Of a stretch of 64,000 bases of DNA, positions 63,952-64,000 are shown one piece after another. Numbering within the stretch: position 1 is the stretch's first letter; each line of letters opens with the position of its first letter. The DNA lies in assembly GCA_052169645.1 (NCBI GenBank), contig JBQNCA010000005.1, positions 29,083 through 93,082 of the forward strand, written 5' to 3'. The notes beneath the pieces were generated by a model. That model was not told the origin of the DNA, ran no database searches, and saw nothing but the letters and a program-made list of their open reading frames with translations. Both the position numbers and the translations under genes were made by a program. Source of the DNA: JAIKWW01 sp052169645. Lineage in GTDB: Bacteria; Bacillota; Clostridia; Peptostreptococcales; Anaerovoracaceae.

Positions 63952-64000
63952 AACCTGCAATGACCTATTTTCCCGGGCAGCTGCCCGCCAAGTATCTTCG
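63952..64000 (-). rRNA. rrf: 5S ribosomal RNA, 3' part, cut by the window edge
   Basis: The minus strand reads GAAGATACTTGGCGGGCAG then CTGCCCGGGAAAATAGGTC, the loop E / helix IV-V part of clostridial 5S rRNA, ending near TTGCAGGTT. It is directly followed by a strong terminator. The gene and probably a whole rRNA operon continue to the right, reading toward the tetR gene. Confidence 0.8.

Overview
The window looks like chromosomal DNA of a motile, low-GC, single-membrane anaerobe of the class Clostridia. Both a flagellum and a type IV pilus are encoded. Neither a secretin (PilQ) nor the outer-ring flagellar proteins FlgH/FlgI are present. FliY replaces FliN, CheC, CheD and CheV are present, and the 5S rRNA end at the right edge is clostridial in type. 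The PilM-PilN fusion recalls the Clostridioides difficile pilus locus, but the genus cannot be fixed from sequence reading alone.

Layout. A small SemiSWEET transporter (54-311) opens the window. From 16755 leftwards runs a type IV pilus operon: pilB, pilT, pilC, pilA, pilD, pilMN, pilO, four pilin-like minor subunits, an unknown secreted protein, then a membrane PAS-GGDEF-EAL protein. Terminator-like hairpins near 16850-16946 separate it from a roughly 24 kb flagellar cluster on the same strand (41235 down to 16954): flgC, fliE, fliF, fliG, fliH, fliI, fliJ, fliK, flgD, a small operon protein, flgE, flbD, motA, motB, fliM, fliY, fliO, fliP, fliQ, fliR, flhB, a FliK-like protein, an FlhB-tail protein, and then, unexpectedly, a leucine-rich-repeat protein, a VWA protein with a very acidic linker, and a MoxR ATPase. 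Upstream lie cheV-fliT-fliS-fliD. A divergent pair (parA plus a ComFB-domain gene, 46024-47640) interrupts the cluster. Beyond it is a second flagellar operon: flhA, sigma-28, two rod genes, cheC, cheD. flgB sits alone in front of it. The right end holds mntP, a secreted subtilase, a divergent uracil permease/upp pair, a TetR-linked heterodimeric ABC exporter, and the 3' end of a 5S rRNA gene.

How it fits together. The flagellar genes encode most of the export gate, basal body, motor, hook, cap and chaperones. Flagellin, the hook-filament junction proteins, fliL, cheY, cheA/W/B/R and flhF/flhG are not in the window. Cyclic di-GMP appears to link the two motility machines. PilB has an N-terminal MshEN c-di-GMP-binding motif pair, the pilus operon is followed by an EAL protein with a degenerate GGDEF site, and the ParA partner carries a ComFB domain, a family reported to bind cyclic dinucleotides. 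The least explained parts are the ParA/ComFB module, the MoxR-VWA-LRR module in the flagellar operon tail, and the second FliK/FlhB-like pair.
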